Below, one piece after another: positions 43,737 to 53,097 of a DNA stretch of 64,000 nt (its first letter is position 1; the number at the start of each line of letters is the position of its first letter). The notes under the pieces are model-generated. The model saw only the letters and a program-made list of their open reading frames with translations. It searched no databases and was not told the origin of the DNA. Source of the DNA: Flavobacterium marginilacus (GTDB lineage: Bacteria > Bacteroidota > Bacteroidia > Flavobacteriales > Flavobacteriaceae); the NCBI RefSeq assembly GCF_026870155.1, contig NZ_CP113975.1, positions 2,542,001 to 2,606,000 of the forward strand, in the 5' to 3' direction. The position numbers and the translations under genes were made by a program.

Positions 43737-45458
43737 CTAGATATTTTTTTTCTTTAATTCTTTTACAGCGTAATCAACAGCTCTAGCAGTTAAGGCCATA
43801 TAGGTCAGTGAAGGATTTTGACAGGCACTTGATGGCATGCAGGAACCATCAGTTACAAATACATTTTTTACTTCATGCATCTGATTCCATTTGTTCAATA
43901 CTGATTCTTTTGGATCGTTCCCCATACGGGCAGTGCCCATTTCATGAATTGTCATTCCCGGATAACAGCCGTTATCATACGCTTTTACATTCTTGACACC
44001 AGCCGCTTCCAGCATTTCGGCCGCATCATACATCATATCCTCACGCATTTTGGCTTCATTTTCCTTGTATTCACAGTCAATTGCCAATACAGGCTGTCCC
44101 CATTTGTCTTTTTTAGAATGATCGATGTACACTTTATTTTCATAATAAGGAAGCATTTCTCCAAAACCGCCTAATCCCATCGTCCATGATTCTGCAGGTC
44201 TGGATAAAATTTCTTTAAAATCCCCTCCAAAATCCAATTCAGCCACTTCTTTGTGCCAATTTCCTCTGCTTGCTGCGCCCTGATATCCAAACCCTCGTAA
44301 ATAATCTCTCTTGTCGTCTTTAAAATTCTGATACCTTGGAATATAAATACCATTAGCTCTTCGTCCGTAAGTATATTTGTCTTCAAAACCTTCAACAGTT
44401 CCTTCGGCACCGCATCTAAAATGATGATCCATTAAATTGTGCCCAAGCTGTCCGCTGCCGTTACCTAAACCATTCGGATGTACTTCTGAAGTTGAATTTA
44501 ATAAAACAAAAGTGGAACCTAGCGTTGATCCGTTTACAAAAACAATTTTGGCATAAAACTCCATGCTTTCATTTGTCTGTGCATCAATAACCATAACACC
44601 TTTGGCTTTCTTTGTTTCTTTATCATAAATTATATGATTAACAATCGAGTAGGGGCGGACGGTTATTTTTTTAGTAGCCATGGCTGCCGGCAGAGTTGAG
44701 GATTGCGTACTGAAATAAGCTCCAAAAGGACATCCTCTACTACATAAATTTCTATATTGACAGCTTCCTCTTCCTAAATGCGGAACAGTTAAATTTGCTG
44801 TACGGCCAATAGTCATTATTCTGGATTTGTTATAATGCTTCTCAATTCGCTCTTTCACTGATTTTTCAACACAGTTCATATCCATTGGGGGTAAAAATTG
44901 TCCATCAGGTAGTAAAGGCCAGCTTTCAGTCTGACCGCTGATTCCTGCAAATTTTTCAACATAATCGTACCAGGGTGCGATATCTTTATAACGGATTGGC
45001 CAGTCATTTCCATGGCCGTCTTTAAGATTATCTTCAAAATTATGGTCACTGAAACGATAACTCTGGCGTCCCCACATCAAGGATTTTCCGCCAACATGAA
45101 AACCTCTGTACCAGTCAAAACGTTTATCTTCGGTATACGGACATTCTAAGTCATTTACCCACCATTTTTCGTTTGCCTGCTGGTATGGATAATCTCTGGT
45201 CTGTACAGGATGCGTCCGCTTTTGCTCTTCGGTTAATTTGCCGCAATAAGCTATTTCCCAAGGAGCTTTCATCGCCGAATCATAATCTTTTATATGCTCA
45301 ATGTTTTCTCCACGCTCCAGCAATAGTACTTTTAATCCTTTTTCGGTTAATTCCTTGGCTGCCCATCCGCCGCTTATTCCAGATCCTATGACAATTGCGT
45401 CATAGGTATTTTGCTTTTTAAAATCGGTATTGATATTCACTTGTTTCTTTTTAATCAA
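43737..45458 (-). CDS. GMC-family FAD oxidoreductase, large subunit of a sugar dehydrogenase
   Basis: A 573-residue flavoprotein. The FAD-binding Rossmann motif AIVIGSGISGGWAAKEL begins near residue 22. FHVGGKSLMWGRQSYRFSD, CQYRNLCSRGCPFGAYFSTQSSTLP (Cys-rich segment), and the C-terminal MGTARMG and PTYM-like segment SLTYMALTARA match gluconate 2-dehydrogenase/glucoside 3-dehydrogenase large subunits. It has no signal peptide of its own; export with its Tat-signal partner is inferred. It should oxidise a sugar hydroxyl (C3 is most likely) and pass electrons to the operon's cytochrome c. Confidence 0.9.
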   Translation of the reverse strand: MIKKKQVNINTDFKKQNTYDAIVIGSGISGGWAAKELTEKGLKVLLLERGENIEHIKDYDSAMKAPWEIAYCGKLTEEQKRTHPVQTRDYPYQQANEKWWVNDLECPYTEDKRFDWYRGFHVGGKSLMWGRQSYRFSDHNFEDNLKDGHGNDWPIRYKDIAPWYDYVEKFAGISGQTESWPLLPDGQFLPPMDMNCVEKSVKERIEKHYNKSRIMTIGRTANLTVPHLGRGSCQYRNLCSRGCPFGAYFSTQSSTLPAAMATKKITVRPYSIVNHIIYDKETKKAKGVMVIDAQTNESMEFYAKIVFVNGSTLGSTFVLLNSTSEVHPNGLGNGSGQLGHNLMDHHFRCGAEGTVEGFEDKYTYGRRANGIYIPRYQNFKDDKRDYLRGFGYQGAASRGNWHKEVAELDFGGDFKEILSRPAESWTMGLGGFGEMLPYYENKVYIDHSKKDKWGQPVLAIDCEYKENEAKMREDMMYDAAEMLEAAGVKNVKAYDNGCYPGMTIHEMGTARMGNDPKESVLNKWNQMHEVKNVFVTDGSCMPSSACQNPSLTYMALTARAVDYAVKELKKKNI

Positions 45459-45488
45459 TTAATAAAAATAATTAAAACGGTCAGACAC

Positions 45489-46046
45489 TTATGTTGCCCA
45501 TGCTTTCTGTCCAGGAATGTAATCTGCATTTCCATCATATTTACCTGGAATTGGCAGATATTCTCTAGCCATTGTACAGCCAATCTCTGAAGAAAAATAA
45601 CCTAATATTGTCAAATCTCTGGCAATCAAAAAGAAAGAAGGCTCATGATTATTATCAATTGACTGCTGTTTTAATTCATTCACAAGCTGTTTTTTTTCTT
45701 CGTCATTCAGACTTAAAAATTCTTTATTAAATTTAGTCTTAGACAGAACTAACATCTCATCAAAACCTTTTTTAAAAACAGCCTGCAGATTTGCCGGGTA
45801 ACAATCTTTGATAATTAATGGAATCAATGTGCCAACACCCGCAGCTTTTGCGCCTGGTGATTTTACAGTAGAGGGCAAAATGATTTCCGAAAATTCAGCT
45901 AGAATTTCCTCATCAGATACAGAATAAAGATGGGAGCTGTTTTCAGGCAAAACAGTAAAACTTTCAAATAATACCCCGATAGTTGTAGCAGAAACTGCTC
46001 CTCCCATTAAAAATGCTATTTTTTTTAGAGCTTCACGTCTTTCCAT
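45489..46046 (-). CDS. Gluconate 2-dehydrogenase subunit 3-family protein (Tat-exported)
   Basis: A 185-residue small subunit with a Tat-like leader (MERREALKKIAFLMGGAVSATTIG). The FSEIILPSTVKSPGAKAAGVGTLIPLIIKDCYP segment and the C-terminal YEPIPG-like REYLPIPGKYDGNADYIPGQKAWAT match the family. This subunit carries the twin-arginine signal that takes the flavoprotein partner to the periplasm. It is the first gene of the operon, 30 bases ahead of the GMC gene. Confidence 0.9.
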   Translation of the reverse strand: MERREALKKIAFLMGGAVSATTIGVLFESFTVLPENSSHLYSVSDEEILAEFSEIILPSTVKSPGAKAAGVGTLIPLIIKDCYPANLQAVFKKGFDEMLVLSKTKFNKEFLSLNDEEKKQLVNELKQQSIDNNHEPSFFLIARDLTILGYFSSEIGCTMAREYLPIPGKYDGNADYIPGQKAWAT

Positions 46047-46524
46047 TTATTTTTATTTAAAATATTACACTTTATTTACAAATAATGCAATTATCAATTA
46101 ATTACAATAATAGGCAAAAAACAGATATATTAATCTTTTTAATGTTAATTAATAAAAAAAATAATATTTCACATTTAATAAACGCTTTAGTGTTATTTAA
46201 AAAAACAAATAGCAATCTGTAATGAGTTGAAAAAAAATGCAAAGTTTTGACAATCTATTTCAATTAAAAATAGAATAAAAGAAATCATTAATGAATAAAA
46301 TTCTTGTTAAATATTTAAATTTAAGCCAAGAAATGTGCAATCGGATATAAAAAAGAAAATATGACTGTCCGCAAATAATACCTTGTATTTTTTCGCCGCT
46401 GATTACACCGATTCTCACAGATTTCTTTACTATTTTTTAAAAAAAATCTGCGTAATATTTTTAATCTGTTGCTAATTCGAACAGTTTAGTATTAGTTAAG
46501 GATAATCATAAAAAAATAAAGAAG
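46047..46524. other. Long AT-rich non-coding gap upstream of the sugar operon
   Basis: About 480 bases between the starts of the subunit-3 gene and the end of the next minus-strand gene. It should contain the operon promoter, but no perfect TAnnTTTG element is seen on the minus strand. Near 46.38-46.48 kb there are degenerate AGATTT/AAATCTGCG words of the dispersed-repeat type found at 16.8 kb. No ORF or RNA gene is recognisable. Confidence 0.5.
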
Positions 46525-46923
46525 TTAATTTCCCTGATCAAACAGCTGCACCTGGCTTTTTAATCTTTCAATCAATAAGTTCATCATTCTTTTGTTGAGA
46601 CTAGAGGAATTTTGAATATAAAGTGCATACTCATCAGTTGTAAATAGGGCAATAACCATTCCTTTCAAAGCATTTCGGAATTTGATGTCTTTTTGAATGG
46701 CGTTTTCGATGACAGCCAATTTGCTTTCAACCGATTTTGCGTAAAAATCCCTTTTGTATTTACTGATATAATTTAGAAAAGAAGCAATAAACAAATCGTT
46801 CTGCAATTTTAAAATCGGCCTAATAACCTCATTTTGAAATAACTCTTCCGAAGACGACTGAATATTTGATTCTCCCAATGATTCTCCGCGAAGTTCCTTG
46901 ATTAATTTATCTCTCTGATCCAT
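46525..46923 (-). CDS. Conserved hypothetical protein of Bacteroidota
   Basis: A 132-residue soluble, mostly helical protein (MDQRDKLIKELRGESLGESN...RPILKLQNDLFIASFLNYISKYKRDFY). Similar short proteins occur in flavobacteria, sometimes labelled glyoxalase, but no glyoxalase metal ligands are visible and I do not assign that function. It is divergent from the thioesterase gene. Confidence 0.6.
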   Translation of the reverse strand: MDQRDKLIKELRGESLGESNIQSSSEELFQNEVIRPILKLQNDLFIASFLNYISKYKRDFYAKSVESKLAVIENAIQKDIKFRNALKGMVIALFTTDEYALYIQNSSSLNKRMMNLLIERLKSQVQLFDQGN

Positions 46924-46993
46924 CTTTTTTTCTTTAAAAATATAAAAATTACTGTTAGCAATGTCTTATTTTAGCATTATTAAATAAAAATTT

Positions 46994-47383
46994 ATGCGAT
47001 TTCATACTAGAAAATGGGTAAAACCTGAAGACTTAAACCCAAATGGCTCTTTATTTGGAGGTAAATTATTAGCTTGGCTGGACGAAGAACTGGCTCTATA
47101 TTCTATTATACAATTAGAAAACCCCAGAATTGTTACAAAACATATGTCCGAAATCAATTTTAGAAGCTCTGCAAGACAAGGTGATATAGTTGAAATCGGG
47201 ATCGATGTGGTAAAATTTGGCCATACTTCGTTAGTGTTAAAATGCGAAGCACGAAATATGATGACCAGAGAAACCATTATTACTATTGATGAAACTGTCA
47301 TGGTAAACTTAGGCGAAGATGGAAAACCCAAAGCACATGGAAAAACCGAAATTGAATTTGTAAAAGACAGATTAGGTTTTTAA
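46994..47383 (+). CDS. Acyl-CoA thioesterase, hotdog fold
   Basis: A 129-residue protein of the YciA/cytosolic acyl-CoA hydrolase group. DLNPNGSLFGGKLLAWLDEELALYSIIQ contains the hotdog helix with the catalytic Asp region. MSEINFRSSARQGDIVEIGIDVVKFGHTSLVLKCEARNM covers the beta strands typical of the family. It hydrolyses an acyl-CoA; the chain length is unknown. It is the only gene on its transcript. Confidence 0.85.
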   Translation: MRFHTRKWVKPEDLNPNGSLFGGKLLAWLDEELALYSIIQLENPRIVTKHMSEINFRSSARQGDIVEIGIDVVKFGHTSLVLKCEARNMMTRETIITIDETVMVNLGEDGKPKAHGKTEIEFVKDRLGF

Positions 47384-47470
47384 GAAGATTCTAAGACACT
47401 AAGATTCTAAGTACCAAAGACACTTGGAATCTTAGATACTTAAAAAATTTAGCTGCTCGGAATCTTAGAA
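47384..47470. repeat. CTAAGATTCTAAG-type repeats
   Basis: The gap between the convergent thioesterase and MscS genes is filled with GATTCTAAG(A/T) and CTTAGAAT units in both orientations, overlapping the last codons of the MscS gene. It is the same family as at 2357-2441 and 15533-15628. Confidence 0.55.
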
Positions 47471-48711
47471 TCATCAGAAGACATTGAAAAAATTTCCAAA
47501 CCAAAATAAGGAACAGAAGCAATAATGTGGTCAAATATATCGGCCATGATATATTCGTAATTCTCAAAACGCTTGTCTTTTGAAAAAGTATAAACTTCAA
47601 GAGGAACACCGTAAGGAGTAGACTGCAGCTGACGGCAGACCATCGTCATATCACGATTTAAGCCCGGATACTGCTGCAGATACTGAATTATATATTTTCG
47701 GAACAATCCCAAATTAGTTAGGTTTCTGCCATTTATGGCCAAACTTTTATCAATCTTATTGCCAAGATTATAATTATCAATTTCTATTTTTCGGGTATCA
47801 ATATAAGCACTCAGAAGGCTGATTTTCTTTAAATCGTTAAGTTCATGATCTTCCAGAAACCGGATGCTGCTTGTTTTTATTATTATATGTCTTTTAATCC
47901 TTCTTCCGTTAGAATTTAGCATTCCGCGCCAGTTCTGGAAAGAATCCGAACTCAGGCTGTACGTTGGAATAGTGGTTGTAGTATTGTCAAAATTTCGGAC
48001 TTTTACCGTGGCCAGATTAATTTCTATCACATCGCCGTCAGCGCCATAACGATCCATCGTAATCCAGTCGCCAATGCGCACCATATCGTTTATAGCTACC
48101 TGAACACTCGCAACAAAACCCAAAATAGTATCTCTGAATATCAAGATAATTACTGCCGAAACAGCTCCCAGAATAGTCAGCATTTCCTTTTGATCAATAT
48201 CAAACAATTTTGAAATAATCAATGTGATCCCAAGCATCCACAGTATAATCATAATAACCTGAATGAAACTGTCGATTGGTTTATCGCTGTATCTCGGAAT
48301 TAATTTTAAATAATCACGAAGTGAATTAAAAATGGTACGGATAATCCATAAAATCAGCAAAACGATATAAGTAGCAACAGCCTTGCCGAAAATATCTTCC
48401 CAATATTCGAACTTATCCAAAATCACCGGAACCGATTTGAATACAAAAAACAGCGGAACCAAATACGAGATGTATTTTGCAGTTTTATTACTTACCAGCA
48501 AATCGTCAAACCTGCTTTTGGTTCTTTGGGCAACAACTGCCATAAGGGTCACCAGTATAAAACGAGAAATTGCATACAAGGCATAAGCCAAAAAACAGAG
48601 CAAAATGGTATTGAGTACCAAACTCGTATAAGTCGACAAAGACCTGCTCATGCCCCAATGTCTGAAAATAGGGTAGAGGAAACTAAAAATAAAATGTACC
48701 AGTTTATCCAT
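47449..48711 (-). CDS. MscS-family mechanosensitive channel
   Basis: A 420-residue membrane protein with about five transmembrane segments in the first 210 residues. The pore-lining and beta-domain region follows (ILGAVSAVIILIFRDTILGFVASVQVAINDMVRIGDWITMDRYGADGDVIEINLATVKVRNFDNTTTTIPTY), the hallmark of MscS. It releases solutes on osmotic downshift. The 3' end runs into the CTAAG repeats. It is a single-gene transcript. Confidence 0.9.
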   Translation of the reverse strand: MDKLVHFIFSFLYPIFRHWGMSRSLSTYTSLVLNTILLCFLAYALYAISRFILVTLMAVVAQRTKSRFDDLLVSNKTAKYISYLVPLFFVFKSVPVILDKFEYWEDIFGKAVATYIVLLILWIIRTIFNSLRDYLKLIPRYSDKPIDSFIQVIMIILWMLGITLIISKLFDIDQKEMLTILGAVSAVIILIFRDTILGFVASVQVAINDMVRIGDWITMDRYGADGDVIEINLATVKVRNFDNTTTTIPTYSLSSDSFQNWRGMLNSNGRRIKRHIIIKTSSIRFLEDHELNDLKKISLLSAYIDTRKIEIDNYNLGNKIDKSLAINGRNLTNLGLFRKYIIQYLQQYPGLNRDMTMVCRQLQSTPYGVPLEVYTFSKDKRFENYEYIMADIFDHIIASVPYFGLEIFSMSSDDSKIPSS

Positions 48712-49012
48712 TTTGATACCTATTAAATGAGATTAACCGCAAAGCTGATAAAGAATTAGATTTAACCCAAGAGATATACTGCGGTACATCTTCATAATTT
48801 AGACAACATGTTTTAGCCACGGCATTCGCATTTAAAAAAAGATAAACACTAATTTCACCAATTAGCACTAATTCTTATCAAAATTGAAACCAAATTTTAC
48901 AAATTTTATAGTTTCGAATATTTTGTGTAATTGAAAGCAACCTTAATTCGTGCAAATTAGTGTAATTCGTGTCAGAAACTTTTAAAAGTGAATGCCGTGG
49001 TTTTAGGCGTTA
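48712..49012. other. Intergenic region with nested palindromes
   Basis: CCACGGCATTC at 48817-48827 is complementary to GAATGCCGTGG at 48990-49000. Between them, CACTAATTTCACCAATTAGCACTAATT and a segment rich in ATTCGTG and ATTAGTG form a second, inner inverted arrangement. No gene is seen; it is probably an expanded dispersed repeat between the MscS and DUF3817 genes. Confidence 0.5.
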
Positions 49013-49297
49013 TTAAACTGCTTTCAAATATTTTTTCTCCATATAAAAAGTTCCGAACGGCAGCAAAGAAGCTGCTAAAATAAATCCGAAATCTTTGACA
49101 TTCCAATTTTGTGAATTCTTCAGCAAGAAAGCTAAAATAACATAACCAATAAATAATACACCGTGACTCATCCCGATAGGGTACAATAATGTTTTATAAA
49201 GTTCGATATTTGATGGTTTGATAAAGAGCATATTCGAAAATAAAACCAAATAGGAAATCCCTTCTAAAATAGCGGTAATCTTAAAAATCTTAAGCAT
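49013..49297 (-). CDS. DUF3817 integral membrane protein
   Basis: A 94-residue protein with three hydrophobic segments (about 5-24, 38-59 and 68-86). ILEGISYLVLFSNMLFIKP and HGVLFIGYVILAF match the DUF3817 family of small membrane proteins of unknown function. It has its own -7 element at 49326-49333 and is divergent from the DUF6155 gene. Confidence 0.8.
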   Translation of the reverse strand: MLKIFKITAILEGISYLVLFSNMLFIKPSNIELYKTLLYPIGMSHGVLFIGYVILAFLLKNSQNWNVKDFGFILAASLLPFGTFYMEKKYLKAV

Positions 49298-49325
49298 TTG
49301 TAGTTGTTTTTTTTGAATTAAGAGG

Positions 49326-49333
49326 CAAAATTA
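49326..49333 (-). promoter_or_regulatory. -7 element of the DUF3817 gene
   Basis: TAATTTTG on the minus strand, 28 bases upstream of the ATG. Confidence 0.5.
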
Positions 49334-49376
49334 GTCAATATCAATGATTATCGGTGTATACATTAGAAAACTAAAT

Positions 49377-49384
49377 TACTTTTG
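49377..49384 (+). promoter_or_regulatory. -7 element of the DUF6155 gene
   Basis: TACTTTTG, 19 bases upstream of the ATG at 49404. Confidence 0.5.
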
Positions 49385-49403
49385 TTATTCTTAAACATTT
49401 ATA

Positions 49404-49931
49404 ATGAGCAAGCGCGATTTAAAAAAATACCTGAACGATCTCAACAAAGAACAGCTGGAAGAGCAGATTATTGAATTGTATGAAAAATTCAGTCTGGTAA
49501 AAGTTTATTATGATTTTGTATTCAACCCAAAAGAAGACAGACTATTACAGGAATGCAAACTCAAAATTTCCCATGAGTATTTTCCGTTGCAGACAAAAGG
49601 CAAAAGAAAAAAGCCAAAAATGAGACGGTCAGTAGCTCAAAAATACATCAAACATTTTCTAACATTGGGTGTAGATCCGTTTGTCATTGCCGATGTAATG
49701 CTTTACAACATCGAAATTGCACAGACATTTGCTTCAGAAAACATCATAAAACAGGAATTATTTTACAAAAGCATGTTTAATTCATTTGAACAAGCCATAA
49801 AATTCATAATTTCAAATGGAATTATAACCGAATTTAATTCACGGCTGACTGGTATTTATGAAGAAGTTTTACGCCAAAAATGGCACAATCTCGCTGATTT
49901 CAAAGCAGGTATTGCTGTTTTAGAAGAATAA
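49404..49931 (+). CDS. DUF6155-family protein
   Basis: A 175-residue soluble helical protein. MSKRDLKKYLNDLNKEQLEEQIIELYEKFSLVKVYYDFVFNPKEDRLLQECKLKISHEYFP matches the DUF6155 pattern. No motif suggests a catalytic role. It precedes a helicase gene by 109 bases, which has its own promoter element. Confidence 0.7.
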   Translation: MSKRDLKKYLNDLNKEQLEEQIIELYEKFSLVKVYYDFVFNPKEDRLLQECKLKISHEYFPLQTKGKRKKPKMRRSVAQKYIKHFLTLGVDPFVIADVMLYNIEIAQTFASENIIKQELFYKSMFNSFEQAIKFIISNGIITEFNSRLTGIYEEVLRQKWHNLADFKAGIAVLEE

Positions 49932-50012
49932 AATGCTGTTTGAAAAATCATTTTAATTTAATTCCAAGGATATTTTTTTAAAAAACATGGCTTAATAACT
50001 GTTTTTTAGGCG

Positions 50013-50020
50013 TATTTTTG
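50013..50020 (+). promoter_or_regulatory. -7 element of the SF2 helicase gene
   Basis: TATTTTTG, 20 bases upstream of the ATG at 50041. Confidence 0.5.
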
Positions 50021-50040
50021 CAAAAATCCAAAAATACACA

Positions 50041-51579
50041 ATGCACCAAGAGAATTTAGAAATTGAAATTGAATCGAGAAAAGAACTTTACGCTTATCAG
50101 CAGGGAGATATTGATGCCATCTTTGACCGTATAGACAATGCTCCGGCACAGCATCATTTGCTGTATCAATTGCCTACAGGCGGTGGAAAAACTGTAATTT
50201 TTTCTGAAATCGTACGCCGTTATCTGTCTCAGCACGACAAAAAAGTTGTGGTATTAACACACCGTATCGAGCTGTGCAAGCAAACATCAAAAATGCTAAA
50301 AGGCTTTGAGGTAAAAAATAAAATCATCAACAGTAAAGTAAAGGAACTTCCAGACCAAAACGATTATTCCTGTTTTGTTGCGATGGTAGAAACCTTAAAA
50401 AACCGTATCAATGACGAAAAACTGCATTTGGATAACATCGGTTTGGTTATTATCGATGAGGCACATTATAATTCTTTCCGAAAATTATTAAAATCATTCA
50501 AAAATGCATTCATCCTTGGAGTAACGGCAACTCCATTGAGTTCCAATATAAAACTGCCAATGCACCAGAGCTATGATGAACTGATCGTGGGAGATACCAT
50601 CAGCTCATTAATCGACAATGGTTTCTTGGCAAGAGCAATAACTTACAGCTATGACGTTGGGCTAACATCGCTAAAAGTAGGTATCAACGGAGATTACACC
50701 GTAAAATCCTCAGACGATTTATATACAAACATGGCCATGCAGGAAAAATTACTGCATGCCTACACCGAAAAATCATTGGGCAAAAAGACTCTGATTTTCA
50801 ATAACGGAATCAACACCTCCTTATATGTTTATGAAACGTTCAGGGAAGCAGGCTACGGCATCCGCCACTTGGACAACACCAGCAGTAACGAAGAACGAAA
50901 AGAAATCCTTCATTGGTTCAAACATACACCGGATGCAATTTTAACCTCTGTCGGAATCCTTACAACGGGTTTTGACGAGCCTACTGTTGAAACCATCATT
51001 TTGAACAGAGCTACCAAATCATTAACGCTTTATTTCCAGATGATTGGTCGTGGTTCCCGAAAATTACCTGGAAAAGATGAATTTACCGTGATTGATTTAG
51101 GAAATAACGCCGCCCGTTTCGGTCTATGGAGCGATCCTGTAAACTGGCAGCATATCTTTAAATCACCTGAATTTTACCTGGAGAATTTAAGAGACGACAG
51201 CGAAATCGAACTGCATTTCAAATATGCAATGCCTCCTGAATTGCGGGCCAAATTCAGCAAAACTGCCGATGTAACTTTTGATGTAGATGAAGAACACAAA
51301 CTAGCTATAGCTCAGAACTTAAGATCAAAGGTAGTTTTAGACAAATCAATTGATCAGCACGCAGCAATGTGTGTCGATAATACTGAAGAACTGCAGGAAG
51401 CCAAAGCGCTTTCAAAAGAATTGGAGGCAGATATTGAAGACCGCGTTAAACGTTTCTCAAAATGTCTCAGCCAATGCAGTAAAAATTACAGAGAATGGCT
51501 GTTAGATGATTACAAACAGAAACTTCTGTTGCTGATAGGTAAAAAATACCGTGAAAAGGTAATGAACGAACTAGATTAA
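50041..51579 (+). CDS. DEAD/DEAH-box superfamily 2 helicase (SSL2/RadD-like)
   Basis: A 512-residue SF2 ATPase. LPTGGGKT (Walker A, about 41), VVVLTHRIELCKQT (motif Ia), IDEAH (motif II), LGVTATP (motif III) and the second RecA-like domain with TGFDEPTVETIILNRATKSLTLYFQMIGRGSRKLPGK (motifs V-VI). The C-terminal helical part has no recognisable domain. It resembles RadD-type and restriction-type helicases used in DNA repair. The role is inferred; no restriction or defence partner is next to it. Confidence 0.85.
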   Translation: MHQENLEIEIESRKELYAYQQGDIDAIFDRIDNAPAQHHLLYQLPTGGGKTVIFSEIVRRYLSQHDKKVVVLTHRIELCKQTSKMLKGFEVKNKIINSKVKELPDQNDYSCFVAMVETLKNRINDEKLHLDNIGLVIIDEAHYNSFRKLLKSFKNAFILGVTATPLSSNIKLPMHQSYDELIVGDTISSLIDNGFLARAITYSYDVGLTSLKVGINGDYTVKSSDDLYTNMAMQEKLLHAYTEKSLGKKTLIFNNGINTSLYVYETFREAGYGIRHLDNTSSNEERKEILHWFKHTPDAILTSVGILTTGFDEPTVETIILNRATKSLTLYFQMIGRGSRKLPGKDEFTVIDLGNNAARFGLWSDPVNWQHIFKSPEFYLENLRDDSEIELHFKYAMPPELRAKFSKTADVTFDVDEEHKLAIAQNLRSKVVLDKSIDQHAAMCVDNTEELQEAKALSKELEADIEDRVKRFSKCLSQCSKNYREWLLDDYKQKLLLLIGKKYREKVMNELD

Positions 51580-51616
51580 TATAGTATCAGATATAAGCAA
51601 TAAAACCAAACGTCAA

Positions 51617-51650
51617 CGCTCCCCTTTCTTTTAGAGAGGGGCTGGAAGTG
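51617..51650. repeat. CTCCCCTTTCT-type palindrome
   Basis: CCCCTTTC and AGAGAGGGG form a short hairpin around TTTTAG in the gap between the two helicase genes. It is a common dispersed intergenic word in flavobacteria and is not followed by a T-run. Confidence 0.45.
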
Positions 51651-51669
51651 AGGTCTAAAAACAAAAAGC

Positions 51670-53004
51670 ATGTCAAAACAATTCTCAGATTTAGGAATTT
51701 CAGCAGGAATTCTAAAAGCAATTACCGAAATGGGAATTGAAACCCCAACCGAAATCCAGCAAAAAACAATTCCGTTATTATTATCAAATACTACTGATAT
51801 TGTTGGGCTTGCGAAAACAGGAACAGGAAAAACGGCAGCTTTTGGATTGCCTTTATTACAATTGGTCGATACACAATCACCAACAGTTCAGGCTGTAATT
51901 TTAGTTCCTACAAGAGAATTAGGGCAGCAGATTTTTAATAATCTGGAAAGTTTTGCAAAATACCTTCCCGAAGTTTCAATCGCAGCAGTTTGCGGTGGAA
52001 TTCCGATCAAGCCACAAATAGAAAGATTAAAAGAACCAACACATATAGTTGTTGCAACACCTGGCCGTTTGATTGATTTGCTGCAGCGTTCAGCCATTAG
52101 CCTAAAGGAAACGAAATTCTTGGTTCTTGATGAAGCCGACGAAATGGTTTCTATTTTGAAAGAAGGTTTAGACGAAATCATTACTGAATTACCAAAAACA
52201 TATAGAACCTTTTTGTTCTCGGCAACAATGCCAGGAACCATCAAGCAGTTAATCCAGAATTACTTAAATAAAAATGTAGTTCAGGTAAACGCCAGCATGG
52301 AAACTGTAGGCAATCAAGGGATTGACCACAATTATATTGTGGTTGAACCGATTGAAAAACTGGATGTTTTAATGCATTTTCTGAATTCGAAAGAAGGGGA
52401 GAGAGGTATTATTTTTTGCAAAACCAAAGCAGCTGTCAATAAACTGGCAAAAAACTTAGCGATAAATAGATTTTCATCAGGAGCATTACATGGAAGTCTG
52501 TCGCAGGGAATCCGTGACCGAATCATGGAGCAGTTTCGCGAAGGTCACATCAATATTCTGGTAGCAACCGATTTGGCTGCGCGGGGAATTGACGTGGCAG
52601 CAATCTCTTATGTTGTTAATTATCATTTGCCAGACGTTTATGAAGTGTATGTTCACCGCAGCGGAAGAACGGCTAGGGCAGGGGCTAAAGGGCTTTCTTT
52701 GACCGTTTTACAGCCCGAAGAAGAAACTGAAATTGCTGATTTCGAAAGAGAATTGGGAATCCAGTTTTCTAAATACAAAAAACCATCTGTCGCTAGTATT
52801 GAAGAAAATAATACACTTTTATGGGCGAAACAAATCTTCAAAACCAAACCCAACCACGACGTGGATGCCGAATTAAAAACAAAAATAAAAACTATTTTTC
52901 ATCACCTCACCAAAGACGAACTCATAGAAAAATTACTAGCCAATTATCTGCTGCAGAACAAAACTGAAGTTACGGAAAAGCCTGTTAAAAAATTCAAAAA
53001 CTAA
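51670..53004 (+). CDS. DEAD-box ATP-dependent RNA helicase
   Basis: A 444-residue protein with all DEAD-box motifs: the Q motif (GIETPTEIQQKTIP), GLAKTGTGKT (about 44), PTRELGQQ, LDEADEM (about 154), SAT (185), and in the second domain ATDLAARGIDVAAISYVVNYHLPD and YVHRSGRTARAG. The C-terminal extension is short. Proteins of this type act in ribosome assembly or RNA decay at low temperature. The paralogue cannot be specified. Confidence 0.92.
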   Translation: MSKQFSDLGISAGILKAITEMGIETPTEIQQKTIPLLLSNTTDIVGLAKTGTGKTAAFGLPLLQLVDTQSPTVQAVILVPTRELGQQIFNNLESFAKYLPEVSIAAVCGGIPIKPQIERLKEPTHIVVATPGRLIDLLQRSAISLKETKFLVLDEADEMVSILKEGLDEIITELPKTYRTFLFSATMPGTIKQLIQNYLNKNVVQVNASMETVGNQGIDHNYIVVEPIEKLDVLMHFLNSKEGERGIIFCKTKAAVNKLAKNLAINRFSSGALHGSLSQGIRDRIMEQFREGHINILVATDLAARGIDVAAISYVVNYHLPDVYEVYVHRSGRTARAGAKGLSLTVLQPEEETEIADFERELGIQFSKYKKPSVASIEENNTLLWAKQIFKTKPNHDVDAELKTKIKTIFHHLTKDELIEKLLANYLLQNKTEVTEKPVKKFKN

Positions 53005-53097
53005 ATTTTTGCTCCTAATATAAATTGTACTTTTATAGATAGCAACAATTAGCTGTTAGTAATTAGTCATTAACCTCTAACGGGAGATAAAAGACCA

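Noticed and set aside
50041..53004. A defence island made of the HSDR_N-like protein and helicases
   Set aside because: The two helicases are ordinary SF2 and DEAD-box proteins far from the HSDR_N gene (2447-2902), and no methylase, nuclease or other partner is adjacent.
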